A stretch of DNA of 64,000 bases from an uncultured Poribacteria bacterium. Lineage in GTDB: Bacteria; Poribacteria; WGA-4E; WGA-3G. The DNA lies in contig OX639973.1 in NCBI GenBank assembly GCA_951828385.1, forward strand, positions 3,773,200 through 3,837,199. Reading direction: 5' to 3'. Shown here one piece after another: positions 9,987-18,689 of the stretch. Every line of letters starts with the position of its first letter. Position 1 is the stretch's first letter. Position numbers and translations under genes: made by a program. The notes under the pieces were generated by a model that worked only from the letters and a program-made list of their open reading frames with translations, made no database searches and was not told the origin of the DNA.

Positions 9987-10393
9987 AAAATCTGGTCTTT
10001 TTCTCTTGTGTGCATAGTTGAAGTAAAACTTTTTGCTTTTATTAGTATTCGTCCTATCCGATACACATTAGCCAGCATGTCAGACATTGCGGTTTTTCCT
10101 GATAAGTATGGAAGAAGGTCCCGCAGTACTAGCGTTATCGGAAAAGCGCAAGTCTCTGTAGAATATACTACTGCCAACAACGAACACCAACACACTTAAA
10201 TTATATCACATTTGATAAAAAAAGTACCACTTATTCTTCTTTTTCGACGTTGGTAAATATTCGCCAGCGTGCATAATGCGTGTAAACCGGAAAAATCTGA
10301 AAACTGCTTGATACCTGATACAAATTTGTGGTAAACTTTACTGAGCGAAAATACGAACGTGCAAAACATATAACCAAGAAAGGAATATATCGA
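9987..10393. other. Intergenic region between divergent genes
   Basis: About 400 bp separate the methyltransferase (minus) from the solute-binding lipoprotein gene (plus). No convincing gene is seen. A weak plus-strand promoter candidate is TTGATA near 10307 with TAAACT downstream. No control-protein gene of the restriction-modification type is present. Confidence 0.5.
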
Positions 10394-11542
10394 ATGAAAT
10401 CATTTATGTTGATCGTGGCAATTGCCACCTTGATAGTAGCTTTCTCCGCCTGTGAGCGGATATCTCAAATTACGCAACCCACCACACCGCAGGTCGACGA
10501 TAAAAGCGACGCAATTTCTATCGGTGTCGTTTTACCGTTGACAGGGCACTTGGCTGCCGCAGGCGAACTCATGAAACAAGGCTTCGACCTCGCCCTCGAT
10601 GAAATTAATAACGGACAACCCGGTAGTCCGCAATTCAAGTTTATTATTGAAGACGATGCCAGTACACCGGAGGGTGCGATTGCTGCTTTCAATAAACTGA
10701 TTCATGAAGACGGCGTGTCTGTTATTCTCGGGCCCGCGTCCTCAACCGCGACAGAGGCAGCTTTCCCCATTGCCGGTGAAAATCGGATTGTCGCAATTAG
10801 CCCGACAGCCGGGAAACGTGGGCTTGGCGCGATCAGTGACTTTGTCTTCCGTATCCCGCTCGCCACAGACGTTGTGGTTGCTAAAGGCATCCCGGTAACA
10901 CACGCGAAACTCGGCTATCAACGCGTGGCTACGATGTATGACGAAACCGATGACTTCTCCACAGACCGAGACAAGGCATTGCAGGAAACATTTACTGTAA
11001 AGGGTGTTAAGGTACTCACCACTGAAATCTTCCAGAGTGGGAATACCGATTTCTCCGCGCAATTAACCCGAATACAAGCGTTGAATCCGGAGGCAATCTT
11101 TGTTTCGGCGTTGCCACCCGAAAAACCGTTGATACTCGTTCAAGCAGACGCACTCGGCATATCCGTTCCGTTTATTGTGAGCTCATTAACCAATGTTGAG
11201 GTAGCAGCCGCAGGTGCCGCCGCTGAGGGCGCAATCACTTTTATTGAGTGGCTCCCGACAGACGACACACCCGGAAATCAAGCCTTCGTTCAGAACTACA
11301 GCGCGACTTACGGGATGAAGCCAAACGTCTTTGCTGCCGCGTCCTATGTCACTGTCTATATTTTAGCGGAGGCAATTCAGAACGCGCAATCAACCGATTC
11401 AGTCTCGATTCGAGACGCGCTATCGAATATTATGGACTTTGACACAGTCTTTGGTAAGTTCTCTTTTAATGCCGACGGGGACGCTGTTTATGCGCCGGGG
11501 GTACTGGTCGTCAAAGACGGGACATTGCAACCTTTTGAGTAA
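10394..11542 (+). CDS. ABC-type solute-binding lipoprotein (LivK-like)
   Basis: A 382-residue type 1 periplasmic-binding-fold protein related to branched-chain amino acid and amide receptors (Peripla_BP_6). A lipoprotein signal ends FSAC with the modified cysteine at residue 20. The first binding-domain strand reads ISIGVVLPLTGHLAAAGELM, followed by GFDLALDEINN and the ligand loop ILGPASSTATEAAFPI. AAAGGA lies before the ATG at 10394; the longer in-frame extension to 10328 has no signal peptide at its start. No permease or ATPase genes are adjacent, so this is an orphan receptor and the substrate cannot be stated. Confidence 0.88.
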   Translation: MKSFMLIVAIATLIVAFSACERISQITQPTTPQVDDKSDAISIGVVLPLTGHLAAAGELMKQGFDLALDEINNGQPGSPQFKFIIEDDASTPEGAIAAFNKLIHEDGVSVILGPASSTATEAAFPIAGENRIVAISPTAGKRGLGAISDFVFRIPLATDVVVAKGIPVTHAKLGYQRVATMYDETDDFSTDRDKALQETFTVKGVKVLTTEIFQSGNTDFSAQLTRIQALNPEAIFVSALPPEKPLILVQADALGISVPFIVSSLTNVEVAAAGAAAEGAITFIEWLPTDDTPGNQAFVQNYSATYGMKPNVFAAASYVTVYILAEAIQNAQSTDSVSIRDALSNIMDFDTVFGKFSFNADGDAVYAPGVLVVKDGTLQPFE

Positions 11543-12321
11543 GCTTTGATCCAGACCCCGGTAGGTTCGGTTTGATTATGTTCTCCCCAGGTCCGGTAGG
11601 TGCGGTTTGGAACCGCACCGGACTTTGAGCAGCAACTTTCCCAGGTCCGGTAGGTGCCGTGATAGCACCCACTACCTAAAGGTAGGGGAAACCTCGGCTT
11701 CGTAGACAATAGCAGTTTTCCTGAAAAGGTCAACCGTCTTACGCTGTCTCCACCAGCAGGCGATTCCCCGAAGGGTGAAAAATCCCCGCGGGCATATCGT
11801 GCGAAAAACTTTCACGGCTATCCCCGCCTGCCTCTCTCCAAAATGGAGAGAAAAATTGAAAAAGGGGGCAGCAATACAACGTGCAGACTTTCACCTCTGC
11901 CCCGATCCAAGCTTTCGCTCAATTACGCGTCAACTGCCCGATACATATTTTGAGTGGTGTCGCACTTAAAGACCCTTTTCACGAGGTCGGTTAGGACTCT
12001 CTCAAAGATAGAGAGAGGTGAAAATCCTAACCAAGTGCTGATATTAATTATACAACATTTTTAGGTGAATGTCAAATCTTTTTTTGGCTTTAACACCTTT
12101 GGTTTCCGCTTACATCCCCAAGCTGAAGCATGGGGCTTTAGCGGGGGAGTGATAAAAAGTAGTATAAAAATCAAATAATTTTTATACTATGCCATGCCAA
12201 ATGTGGTATAATTAAATTGTTCAGTTTTGGGTGGTACTGCAAAGCATGCCGGAAACCCCGCATGTCTGCCACCTTCCCACCTTTGCAGGGGGATAAATCA
12301 AACTGGCATTGGAAACACCCC
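11543..12321. other. Non-coding stretch with palindromic repeats
   Basis: About 780 bp without a supportable gene. It holds repeated CCAGGTCCGGTAGGTGCGG units (11586, 11646 and a variant near 11555), short palindromes such as CTCTCCAAAATGGAGAG (11834-11850), and from about 12257 a leader conserved upstream of the following gene and its paralogue at 30459. The same GGCCCGGTAGGT-type unit recurs near 24150 and 30680. Confidence 0.55.
11591..11623 (+). terminator. Strong GC hairpin after the solute-binding protein gene
   Basis: GGTGCGGTT (11599-11607) pairs with AACCGCACC (11611-11619) across a TGG loop, and GTCC/GGAC extend the stem. It lies 49 bp after a stop codon and probably acts as a terminator or REP-like element. 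No long T-run follows. Confidence 0.45.
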
Positions 12322-12708
12322 ATGAAAACGATTTTGCTTTTCTCGATACTATTGTGTGTCATCGTGATGCCGGCAATTGGGGCACTCGAGGATGCTGACC
12401 TTGACAAGATCCGCTTGATTGTCAAAGATGAGATCGCTGAGTCCGAAAAAAGATTTGATACAAAGATCCAAGCGTCGGAAGATAGTATGAAAGAACACAT
12501 GACGCAACAGGTAGACTCCCTGAAAACGCCTGTCGCATGGCTTATAGGTATCCTTGTGGCTTTGATAGCACTCATAGGTATCCCTTTAGTCGTTTTGACA
12601 ATCATGATGGGCTGGCGAAGCGTTAAAGACAGTTCACAAGAAAAAATCAATCAAGAACTTCGAGAAGAAATCGAAACGCTGAAGCAACAACGGGTGGTAA
12701 ACCCCTAA
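12322..12708 (+). CDS. Small membrane coiled-coil protein, paralogue 1
   Basis: A 128-residue protein of unknown function. It has a signal peptide or N-terminal membrane segment (MKTILLFSILLCVIVMPAIG), then ADLDKIRLIVKDEIAESEKRF, a charged helical region likely to coil, one transmembrane segment (LIGILVALIALIGIPLVVL) and a charged tail. The product at 30088-30459 has the same plan and near-identical first 30 residues, and about 70 bp upstream of both ATGs is conserved. The start at 12322 matches the paralogue; the in-frame upstream extension is part of the shared leader. The topology would place the coiled coil outside the membrane. Confidence 0.75.
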   Translation: MKTILLFSILLCVIVMPAIGALEDADLDKIRLIVKDEIAESEKRFDTKIQASEDSMKEHMTQQVDSLKTPVAWLIGILVALIALIGIPLVVLTIMMGWRSVKDSSQEKINQELREEIETLKQQRVVNP

Positions 12709-12764
12709 CCAACGTCAGACGGTGACAATTTTTTATGAAAAGCAAATTGATGAAAAAAAAGACA

Positions 12765-14150
12765 ATGTACGAAAAAATATGGGAGACGCATCTGGTGCGC
12801 GCTTCCGCAAACGAGGTGCCGATCCTCTATATCGACACGCACCTCGTTCATGAAGTCACATCCCCACAAGCATTCGAGGGACTCAGACTCAACAACCGAA
12901 AAGTCCGCCGTCCGGATCTGACGTTCGCGACGATGGATCACAACGTACCGACAACCGATAGATCGCTACCGATTACGGATCTGATTGCAGCGAAACAGAT
13001 GGAAACGCTCGCAGAAAACTGCGCTGAGTTCGACATCCCGCTTTATGACATCGACAGCCCTGAACAGGGCATCGTCCACGTCATCGGACCGGAACTTGGC
13101 ATCACGTTGCCCGGCAAAACGATTGTCTGCGGCGATAGCCATACCTCGACGCACGGTGCACTCGGCGCACTCGCCTTCGGGATCGGCACCAGCGAGATTG
13201 AGCATGTCCTCGCCACCCAATGCCTCTTGCAACAGAAATCAGAAACCTTTGAGATTCGCATTGATGGCAAGCTCCCGTACGGCGTTACCGCGAAAGATAT
13301 TATCCTCTCTATTATTGGACATATCGGTATTGACGGCGGCAACGGTGCCGTGGTTGAGTATACCGGTTCCGCGATCCGCGCACTAAGTATCGAGGAACGG
13401 ATGACCGTCTGCAATATGTCGATTGAGGCGGGTGCCCGTGCCGGTATGATCGCACCTGACGATGCCACCTACGAATATATCGCTGGCAAACGTTTCGCAC
13501 CGAAAGGCGAAGAATTTGATGCAGCCGTCGAAAATTGGAAACACCTCCCAACTGACGAAGGGGCAACCTACGATCGGACGTTACAACTCGACGCAGCAGA
13601 CATCGCACCGCAGGTAACATGGGGCACAAACCCCGGTATGGTGACGGATGTGACAGGACGCGTGCCAGACCCAGCAGACATGGCGACAACCGACGAAAAG
13701 ACTGCTACCGAACACGCTTTGGCATATATGGACCTCCAACCCGGCACCCCGATAACAGATATTCCGGTGGACAGAGTTTTTATTGGGAGTTGTACGAACT
13801 CCCGTATCAGCGATTTACGCGCTGCTGCGGAAGTCGCAAAAGGCAGGAAAGTCGCAGAGAACATCAGCGCGATGGTCGTTCCCGGTTCGCAGGCGGTCAA
13901 ACGCCAAGCGGAGGCGGAAGGGCTTGACGAGGTTTTTCGTGAAGCGGGTTTTGAATGGCGTGAAGCCGGTTGTAGCATGTGCCTCGGCATGAACCCGGAC
14001 ACCCTGAGTCCGGGACAACGCTGCGCCAGCACATCGAACCGGAATTTTGAAGGCAGACAGGGCAAAGGCGGGCGCACACATCTTGTTAGTCCGCAGATGG
14101 CTGCCGCGACTGCTGTAACGGGTCGTTTTGTTGATATCCGAAAGTTTTAG
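12765..14150 (+). CDS. leuC: 3-isopropylmalate dehydratase large subunit
   Basis: LeuC, 461 residues, with LeuD isomerises 2- to 3-isopropylmalate in leucine biosynthesis using a 4Fe-4S cluster. Cluster ligands are in GSCTNSR and in [10 protein letters not shown] (two cysteines). The aconitase-family active site is seen in ATMDHNVPT and [20 protein letters not shown]. The ATG at 12765 ([11 protein letters not shown]) fits the family start; 12735 and 12750 are in-frame alternatives and none has a clear Shine-Dalgarno. leuD follows after 256 bp interrupted by a family A element. Confidence 0.95.
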   Translation: MYEKIWETHLVRASANEVPILYIDTHLVHEVTSPQAFEGLRLNNRKVRRPDLTFATMDHNVPTTDRSLPITDLIAAKQMETLAENCAEFDIPLYDIDSPEQGIVHVIGPELGITLPGKTIVCGDSHTSTHGALGALAFGIGTSEIEHVLATQCLLQQKSETFEIRIDGKLPYGVTAKDIILSIIGHIGIDGGNGAVVEYTGSAIRALSIEERMTVCNMSIEAGARAGMIAPDDATYEYIAGKRFAPKGEEFDAAVENWKHLPTDEGATYDRTLQLDAADIAPQVTWGTNPGMVTDVTGRVPDPADMATTDEKTATEHALAYMDLQPGTPITDIPVDRVFIGSCTNSRISDLRAAAEVAKGRKVAENISAMVVPGSQAVKRQAEAEGLDEVFREAGFEWREAGCSMCLGMNPDTLSPGQRCASTSNRNFEGRQGKGGRTHLVSPQMAAATAVTGRFVDIRKF

Positions 14151-14263
14151 TAGGAAGCGTGGAAGGCTGGAAGATACTGGAATGGAAGCGTGGAAGGTTG
14201 GAAGATTGGATTCTCATCCTTCCTCTCTTCCTCTTTTCCAACCAAGTTCTTCCATCTCGAAGA

Positions 14264-14389
14264 TATAGTAAAGTTTAGAATTAATTGGGCACTCTCAAAC
14301 AGTCTGAATACCTATAACAGGCATTCAGACTGGCACAAACTGGAAGTTTGTGCTACGAAGATGTCCACTTATTTATGGGCTTCACTATA
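14264..14389 (-). mobile_element. Family A MITE-like element, copy 2
   Basis: A 126-bp copy in reverse orientation, with TATAGTAAAGTTTAGAATT at its left end and GGGCTTCACTATA at its right. It carries both internal palindromes. It lies between leuC and leuD, and the leuD ribosome-binding site (AAAAGGA) begins right at its edge. Confidence 0.87.
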
Positions 14390-14406
14390 AAAAGGAAACA
14401 GAAAAT

Positions 14407-14988
14407 ATGGAAGCATTTAAAGAACACGTTGGATTTGTTGTCCCACTCGACCGGATTAATGTTGATACCGACCAGATTATCCCGAAGCAATTTTTGAAAC
14501 GGATTGAACGCACCGGCTTCGGTGAATTTCTCTTTAACGACTGGCGTTACCTTGAAAACGGCGACCCAAACCCAGAATTCGTGTTGAACCTACCGCGCTA
14601 CGCGAACGCAAGTATCCTCATTGCTGGCGCGAATTTCGGGTGTGGCAGCTCCCGTGAGCACGCACCGTGGGCATTGCAGCAGTACGGCTTCAAGGCGATT
14701 CTCGCACCCTCATTTGCGGACATCTTCCGTAACAACTGCTATAAGAACGGCATCCTCCCGATTGCCCTGCCTGCAGACGTTATTACCTCGCTCGGCGAAG
14801 AGGCGCACGACACTGAGGGATACCAGTTGATGGTAGACTTGGAGGCGCAATCAGTGATATGTCCGGACGGCACGGCGCACACTTTTGAGATCGGAGATTT
14901 TGAGAAGTATTGCTTGCTCAACGGACTCGATGAAATCGGTTGGACTTTGCAATATGAAGCGGATATTGCTGCGTTTGAGAACCGATAG
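14407..14988 (+). CDS. leuD: 3-isopropylmalate dehydratase small subunit
   Basis: LeuD, 193 residues, is the swivel-domain partner of LeuC. Family landmarks are [17 protein letters not shown] near the N-terminus, [20 protein letters not shown] (residues 74-93) and [16 protein letters not shown]. The ATG at 14407 has AAAAGGA 10 bp upstream. An in-frame extension back to 14350 translates the family A element and is not real protein. Confidence 0.95.
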   Translation: MEAFKEHVGFVVPLDRINVDTDQIIPKQFLKRIERTGFGEFLFNDWRYLENGDPNPEFVLNLPRYANASILIAGANFGCGSSREHAPWALQQYGFKAILAPSFADIFRNNCYKNGILPIALPADVITSLGEEAHDTEGYQLMVDLEAQSVICPDGTAHTFEIGDFEKYCLLNGLDEIGWTLQYEADIAAFENR

Positions 14989-15037
14989 GCAGTTCCGTCG
15001 AAATCCGTTTCGGACAGAATTAAAATGGAGGTAGAAA

Positions 15038-15298
15038 ATGACGCATCCAACAAAGATCAGGGCAACCTATAAAAACGGAGTGATTGAACCGCTGGATAGG
15101 ATCAGTCTCCCCGAAGGGCAAGCACTTGAGGTTGAAATCAAAGCTTTTCCCTCCATCCGATCTGAACTCTCTCGTGATCAAAAGAGAGCATTGATTCAGA
15201 AGATTTGCGGCTCAATGAAAGGTACATGGGGAAATACTGTTGAAGAAATTGATGCGTATATCCAATCAGAAAGGAACTCATGGGATCGGGAATTTTAG
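15038..15298 (+). CDS. DUF104-type antitoxin
   Basis: An 86-residue protein beginning with the AF2212/DUF104 antitoxin signature (KIRATYKNGVIEPLDRISLPEG, residues 7-28). These small beta-barrel proteins usually pair with a PIN-domain toxin. A strong GGAGG precedes the ATG. The next reading frame overlaps its last 19 bp and starts a PIN toxin, the standard arrangement, but that toxin is truncated here, so the antitoxin is likely an orphan. The C-terminal helix (NTVEEIDAYIQSERNSWDREF) probably binds the toxin. Confidence 0.82.
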   Translation: MTHPTKIRATYKNGVIEPLDRISLPEGQALEVEIKAFPSIRSELSRDQKRALIQKICGSMKGTWGNTVEEIDAYIQSERNSWDREF

Positions 15299-15435
15299 GT
15301 TTTCGTTCAGCAGATTCTCAAGCAGCATCAGTTTTGTTGGATACTTCCGTTTTTATATATTACCTTGAAGAAGTTGAACCATACTATCTCTTAGCAGAGG
15401 AAATATTCAACGATATTGTAGCACAAACTTCATAG
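15280..15435 (+). pseudogene. Truncated PIN-domain (VapC-type) toxin
   Basis: The frame opens at ATG 15280 inside the antitoxin gene and reads 51 residues, including LLDTSVFIYYLEEVEPYY, the first PIN strand with its catalytic Asp. It then runs into a family B repeat fragment at 15415 and stops at 15433. The remaining two-thirds of the PIN domain and the other acidic residues are absent, so the toxin is dead. This matches an intact antitoxin kept after toxin loss. Confidence 0.75.
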
Positions 15436-15504
15436 TTTGTGGCGTATATGACGTCCATTAACAGTGGACGCTACATAAGTCCAACATTTATCAAACTCAC
15501 GTTA
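15415..15504 (-). mobile_element. Family B MITE-like element, partial copy 1
   Basis: It shares ATTGTAGCACAAACTT, GTTTGTGGCGTATATGACG and the terminal TTTATCAAACTCACGTTA with the full copies near 25.1 and 37.2 kb. The other terminus is missing. It truncates the PIN toxin. Confidence 0.78.
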
Positions 15505-15579
15505 CTAATGATTCGGCCGGGTTTTCCTCCGTAAGGAAGATCCGGTTTGTCTATCTAATGTCCCCGTGGTATAAGGAGC

Positions 15580-15759
15580 GAAAATGCCTTAGCCCAATAC
15601 ATTGACGTTCCTGTTTTCTCCTGTGAAGAACGGATTAGAAAACCAGCACGTCGCATCTACGAGATCGCGTGTGAACGACTGAAGGTCCAACCACAGGAGT
15701 GTTTTTACGTTGGGGATGGAAGCGGTGAAGAATTGACGGGTGCATCAGCGGTTGGAATG
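15580..15759 (+). pseudogene. Remnant of a HAD-superfamily hydrolase
   Basis: This frame has no start codon but reads VFSCEERIRKPARRIYEIA, then ERLKVQPQECFYVGDGSGEE and LTGASAVGM. This is the C-terminal half of a HAD phosphatase, with motif III lysine (RKP) and motif IV (VGDG). The N-terminal part with the nucleophile DxD is absent. After 15759 the frame runs into the antisense of the Uma2 repeat region. The Uma2 gene ends at 15705, so its last 18 or so codons are read antisense through this remnant. Confidence 0.7.
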
Positions 15760-16517
15760 CTTCGGAGGTGCTTGACTTCTTCTTCCGCTTTCTGCCGTGT
15801 GATGGCTTCTTGTTCCGCCCGTGCCTCTGCGGTTTCTGCGCGTGCCTCTGCGGTTTCTGCGCGTGCTTCTGCGGTTTCTGCGCGTGCTTCTGCGGTTTCT
15901 GCGCGTGCGGCTTGCTGCTCCGCAGAGGTTTGGAGCCACTGCTGACGCACCGGGTCGTAAACCGCCAAACGTCTATCGCGTATATGGAAATCTAAACTGA
16001 GTACATCTGAATGAATGCCGCCAGCTACATCCGGTCGGATCGGTACATACGCTTTGTCTACCAACCGAAAGCCTATCAGCGGTGAAGGCAGATAAAGTGC
16101 CTCGGCATCATAAAGGAGATAATTAGGTATGCCGAGCGCAGCGTAGATGTCCATCTTGTCTGTGAGATCGTTTTGATAGGTGGTTTTGCTTGAGAACTCC
16201 ATGACGAAGTCTGGCACCTTCCCCTCTTCCCAAACCTTGTAGGTGTGGCGCGGCTTCCGCCCGATCCCGAAAGAGACGAGCACATCCGGTGCGATGACTG
16301 CGCGCGGGTTACCCTCCGTGTAATATGTCAGAATATCACCGGAAACATAGACATCCGGCCGCCCCGCAAAATGGGCTTTCAACGTCTGCAAAAGCCAGAT
16401 GAGGATTTCCAGGTGGAAGTCGCTAGCCGCCATAGGTTCACCGTCCCTGTCCGGGTAGAGGTCTGCTGTGTCTGTAGGCGCGTAAGGGATGTTGAACCGT
16501 TTTGTGTCGGTATCCAT
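15705..16517 (-). CDS. Uma2-family (DUF820) putative endonuclease
   Basis: A 270-residue protein of the Uma2 family, a PD-(D/E)xK fold abundant in cyanobacteria and Poribacteria, of unclear role. Family landmarks are VYVSGDILTYYTEGNPRAVI, APDVLVSFGIGRKPR, PDFVMEFSSKTTYQND (acidic and lysine catalytic candidates), KMDIYAALGIPNYLLYD and a C-terminal PVRQQWL. Residues about 200-245 are a heptad repeat (ARAETAE) encoded by near-identical 21-bp units. AAAGGAGGAGATCA precedes the ATG. The last 18 or so residues come from antisense reading of a HAD remnant, so the natural C-terminus was probably replaced. Confidence 0.85.
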   Translation of the reverse strand: MDTDTKRFNIPYAPTDTADLYPDRDGEPMAASDFHLEILIWLLQTLKAHFAGRPDVYVSGDILTYYTEGNPRAVIAPDVLVSFGIGRKPRHTYKVWEEGKVPDFVMEFSSKTTYQNDLTDKMDIYAALGIPNYLLYDAEALYLPSPLIGFRLVDKAYVPIRPDVAGGIHSDVLSLDFHIRDRRLAVYDPVRQQWLQTSAEQQAARAETAEARAETAEARAETAEARAETAEARAEQEAITRQKAEEEVKHLRSIPTADAPVNSSPLPSPT

Positions 16518-16631
16518 TGATCTCCTCCTTTACCGATATGATCCAGGATCGGATCTGTTGACCTGACCTGTCGTTTGGAATAAATCCGGTTCAGTTATTG
16601 TATCAAGTGTTACGGAGGGTTACCCGAGGGG

Positions 16632-16931
16632 TTATGCGGTTTTGATTTTATCTGATATTCCGAGTTCGTCTGCGATAGTAGTGACGTTGTTGTCTATCTG
16701 TGCTTGTCCTTCTTTTAGGATAGACACGTCAGATTTTAGGGTAGATACGTCAGATTTTAGGGTAGATACGTCTTTTTTGAGGTTGCTTATACCTTTTTGC
16801 ATAGCATCCATCCTGTTATTAACTTTTTCGAGTTCCTCATGGACGTAGTTCTCGGTTTTTTGTCTTTCAGATGTGATATGGTCAAGGATTGTTTGCATAT
16901 CGCCTTTTGTCATAGGTGTGTCGTTCATCAT
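16632..16931 (-). CDS. Small coiled-coil protein with heptad repeats
   Basis: A 99-residue hydrophilic protein predicted to be almost entirely helical coiled coil. The centre has repeated units KKDVSTL, KSDVSTL, KSDVSIL encoded by near-identical 21-bp DNA repeats (16727-16770). A perfect AAGGAGG lies 5 bp before the ATG, a good sign that it is expressed. No known family was recognised. It lies between Uma2 and a REP-associated transposase, with two other coiled-coil repeat genes nearby. Confidence 0.7.
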   Translation of the reverse strand: MMNDTPMTKGDMQTILDHITSERQKTENYVHEELEKVNNRMDAMQKGISNLKKDVSTLKSDVSTLKSDVSILKEGQAQIDNNVTTIADELGISDKIKTA

Positions 16932-17046
16932 AGTGTCCTCCTTATTTACAGTTATATTCTAATTATACCACATATCATTATCAATTGCCAAGCAATTTCG
17001 GGGGTGTCAGGGCTATTCTATAGAACACGGTTTTTCGGACTTTCTT

Positions 17047-17112
17047 CACCCCGTAGGGGTGTTATGTCTATAGAAAATCGGATATTCAAGAGGCTGCACC
17101 CTGTAGGGGTGC
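17047..17112. repeat. REP palindromes 3' of the RAYT gene
   Basis: Two palindromes, CACCCCGTAGGGGTG (17047-17061) and GCACCCTGTAGGGGTGC (17096-17112), share the core of the copies on the other side of the transposase. Each is followed by an ATGTCTATAGA- or ATGTAAATA-type tail, as in the REP units near 37.3 kb. Confidence 0.8.
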
Positions 17113-17148
17113 TATGTAAATAAGAAGTTGTCTCCTGATGCTGCTAAA

Positions 17149-17628
17149 TCATTGTTCAGGTGGGATATCAGCAACTGAATCAAAAGCGTACTTCACATCA
17201 TACGCAACCCCAAACAGCTTCAAGAACGCAAGATATTCCTCACGAAATGTCTGTCGTGAATGATGTCTCTCCTGATTTTCAATATAGGCGGCGACCTCGG
17301 GTATCTGAGAATGGGAATAACTGAACGCACCAAATCCCTCTTGCCACGCAAATTGTCCTACAGTCCAGCGTTTCTGATTGATAAAGCGCGTCGAATTGAC
17401 TTTAATATCTTTCACCAAACCAGACAGGGCAGCATCTGGAGTCATACCAACTAAGATATGGATGTGATCGGGCATCGAATTGATTTGAATCAATTTCTGT
17501 TTCTTATTACTAACGATGCCAGTGATATATTTATGAAGTTCTGCTTTGTGGCGTTCGGGAATAAGTGCCTGTCTTCCTTTTACGGAAAACACGATATGTA
17601 TGTAAAGTTGCGTATAGGTATTCGCCAT
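17149..17628 (-). CDS. REP-associated tyrosine transposase (Y1/HUH)
   Basis: A 159-residue Y1-transposase-fold protein related to IS200/IS605 TnpA. The HUH motif is HIH in MPDHIHILVG. The catalytic tyrosine candidate is in AAYIENQERHH, and GAFSYSHSQI is the RAYT-type segment before it. Such enzymes act on single-stranded DNA at REP hairpins and are thought to spread them. REPs flank the gene on both sides. The ATG at 17628 is preferred over an upstream TTG because GGAGGAAC lies 10 bp before it. The gene looks intact. Confidence 0.9.
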   Translation of the reverse strand: MANTYTQLYIHIVFSVKGRQALIPERHKAELHKYITGIVSNKKQKLIQINSMPDHIHILVGMTPDAALSGLVKDIKVNSTRFINQKRWTVGQFAWQEGFGAFSYSHSQIPEVAAYIENQERHHSRQTFREEYLAFLKLFGVAYDVKYAFDSVADIPPEQ

Positions 17629-18050
17629 AAGTTGTTGTTCCTCCAAACTTTTCTATGTCTAACGTTTGTTTTCATGTGTTTATAGACATTGCACCCCTAC
17701 GGGGTGCGTTTTTTGAGATATAACGTTTTCTATAGACATTGCATCCCTACGGGATTGCAAGAGGGTATCCGATAGGTATTCGCCATAAGTTGTTGTTCCT
17801 CCAAACTTTTCTATGTCTAACGTTTGTTTTCATGTGTTTATAGACATTGCACCCCTACGGGGTGCGTTTTTTGAGATATAACGTTTTCTATAGACATTGC
17901 ATCCCTACGGGATTGCAAGAGGGTATCCGATAGGTATTCGCCATAAGTTGTTGTTGTTCCTCCAAACTTTTCTATGTCTAACGTTTGTTTTCATGTGTTT
18001 AAAGACATTGCACCCCTACGGGGTGCGTTTTTTGAGATATAACGTTTTCT
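17614..18050 (-). repeat. 158-bp tandem repeat holding REPs and the RAYT translation start
   Basis: Three copies with period 158 bp start at 17614, 17772 and 17930 (the last is partial). Each copy includes the first five codons of the RAYT gene, its GGAGGAACAACAACTTATG initiation region, a GCACCCCTACGGGGTGC REP and, in the full copies, a second degenerate REP (GCATCCCTACGGGATTGC). Each extra copy therefore forms a mini-frame of 17 codons beginning with the same five residues as the transposase and preceded by a good ribosome-binding site. Confidence 0.88.
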
Positions 18051-18075
18051 AACGATTTTTTTCGGGCATCCCATT

Positions 18076-18435
18076 TTAATCCATTTGTTTGTCGAGGTAA
18101 TCTAAAACCATTTTGCTCAGACCGTTCTGCCTCTCTAAAATTCTACTTACAGCAGTTTCTATCCTCTGTTCGTCAGTCGCAAAAGGATACAGATCGTCTT
18201 TCTTGATCTGCTCTCTAATAGTATCAGACACAAGAATCATCAGCAACTGACCCTGTCTGTTTACACGATCCTCAAGATTATCAAATCTTTCCTCAAGATT
18301 ATCAAACCTTTCCTCAAGATTATCAAACCTTTCCTCAAGATTATCAAACCTTTCATTGATTTTCTCAAACTGCCCATTGATTTTCTCAAACTGCCCATTG
18401 ATTTTCTCAAACTGCTCTCTGGTTTCCTTATCCAT
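18076..18435 (-). CDS. Coiled-coil protein with seven-residue repeats
   Basis: A 119-residue protein whose N-terminal half is FEKINGQ repeated, then FDNLEER repeated four times, each from near-identical 21-bp DNA units. The C-terminal half (QLLMILVSDTIREQIKKDD to MVLDYLDKQMD) is non-repetitive and helical. AAAGGAG lies before the ATG. No family was recognised; it resembles small Poribacteria or cyanobacterial proteins that accompany Uma2-like genes. It ends 26 bp from the repeat array of the RAYT element. Confidence 0.7.
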   Translation of the reverse strand: MDKETREQFEKINGQFEKINGQFEKINERFDNLEERFDNLEERFDNLEERFDNLEDRVNRQGQLLMILVSDTIREQIKKDDLYPFATDEQRIETAVSRILERQNGLSKMVLDYLDKQMD

Positions 18436-18558
18436 AGACTTCTCCTTTGTTAGTGTGGTTTGCTGTTAAGTATAACGCAAGTTTTTGTTTTAGTCAAATA
18501 AAGTTTCCGATGGCAGTACATCTCGGTACTGGCGGTTTCCGACAACCCTTAAGATGTG

Positions 18559-18589
18559 AAAAGCGGTGGACAGGGAATCCACCGCTTTT
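18559..18589 (-). terminator. Bidirectional-looking intrinsic terminator
   Basis: AAAAGCGGTGGA (18559-18570) pairs perfectly with TCCACCGCTTTT (18578-18589) across a 7-nt loop, leaving a T-tract on either strand. It is about 100 bp downstream of the large minus-strand gene ending at 18690. Confidence 0.75.
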
Positions 18590-18650
18590 GCGTTTAGGTT
18601 AGTTCGGTTATAGACTTCTCCCTGAATAACCGAGTTGTTGCTAAGCGAAA

Positions 18651-18681
18651 GCACGCCATCACGATAAGCGTGATCGCGTGC
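18651..18681 (-). terminator. Second hairpin after the 1577-aa gene
   Basis: GCACGC-C-ATCACG (18651-18663) pairs with CGTGAT-C-GCGTGC (18669-18681), with a single mismatch and a 5-nt loop. It starts 9 bp downstream of the minus-strand stop and could stabilise the mRNA 3' end. Confidence 0.6.
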
Positions 18682-18689
18682 CTTTCGTA

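Noticed and set aside
14350-14406. N-terminal extension of LeuD
   Set aside because: It translates the right end of a family A element; the real start with a Shine-Dalgarno is 14407.
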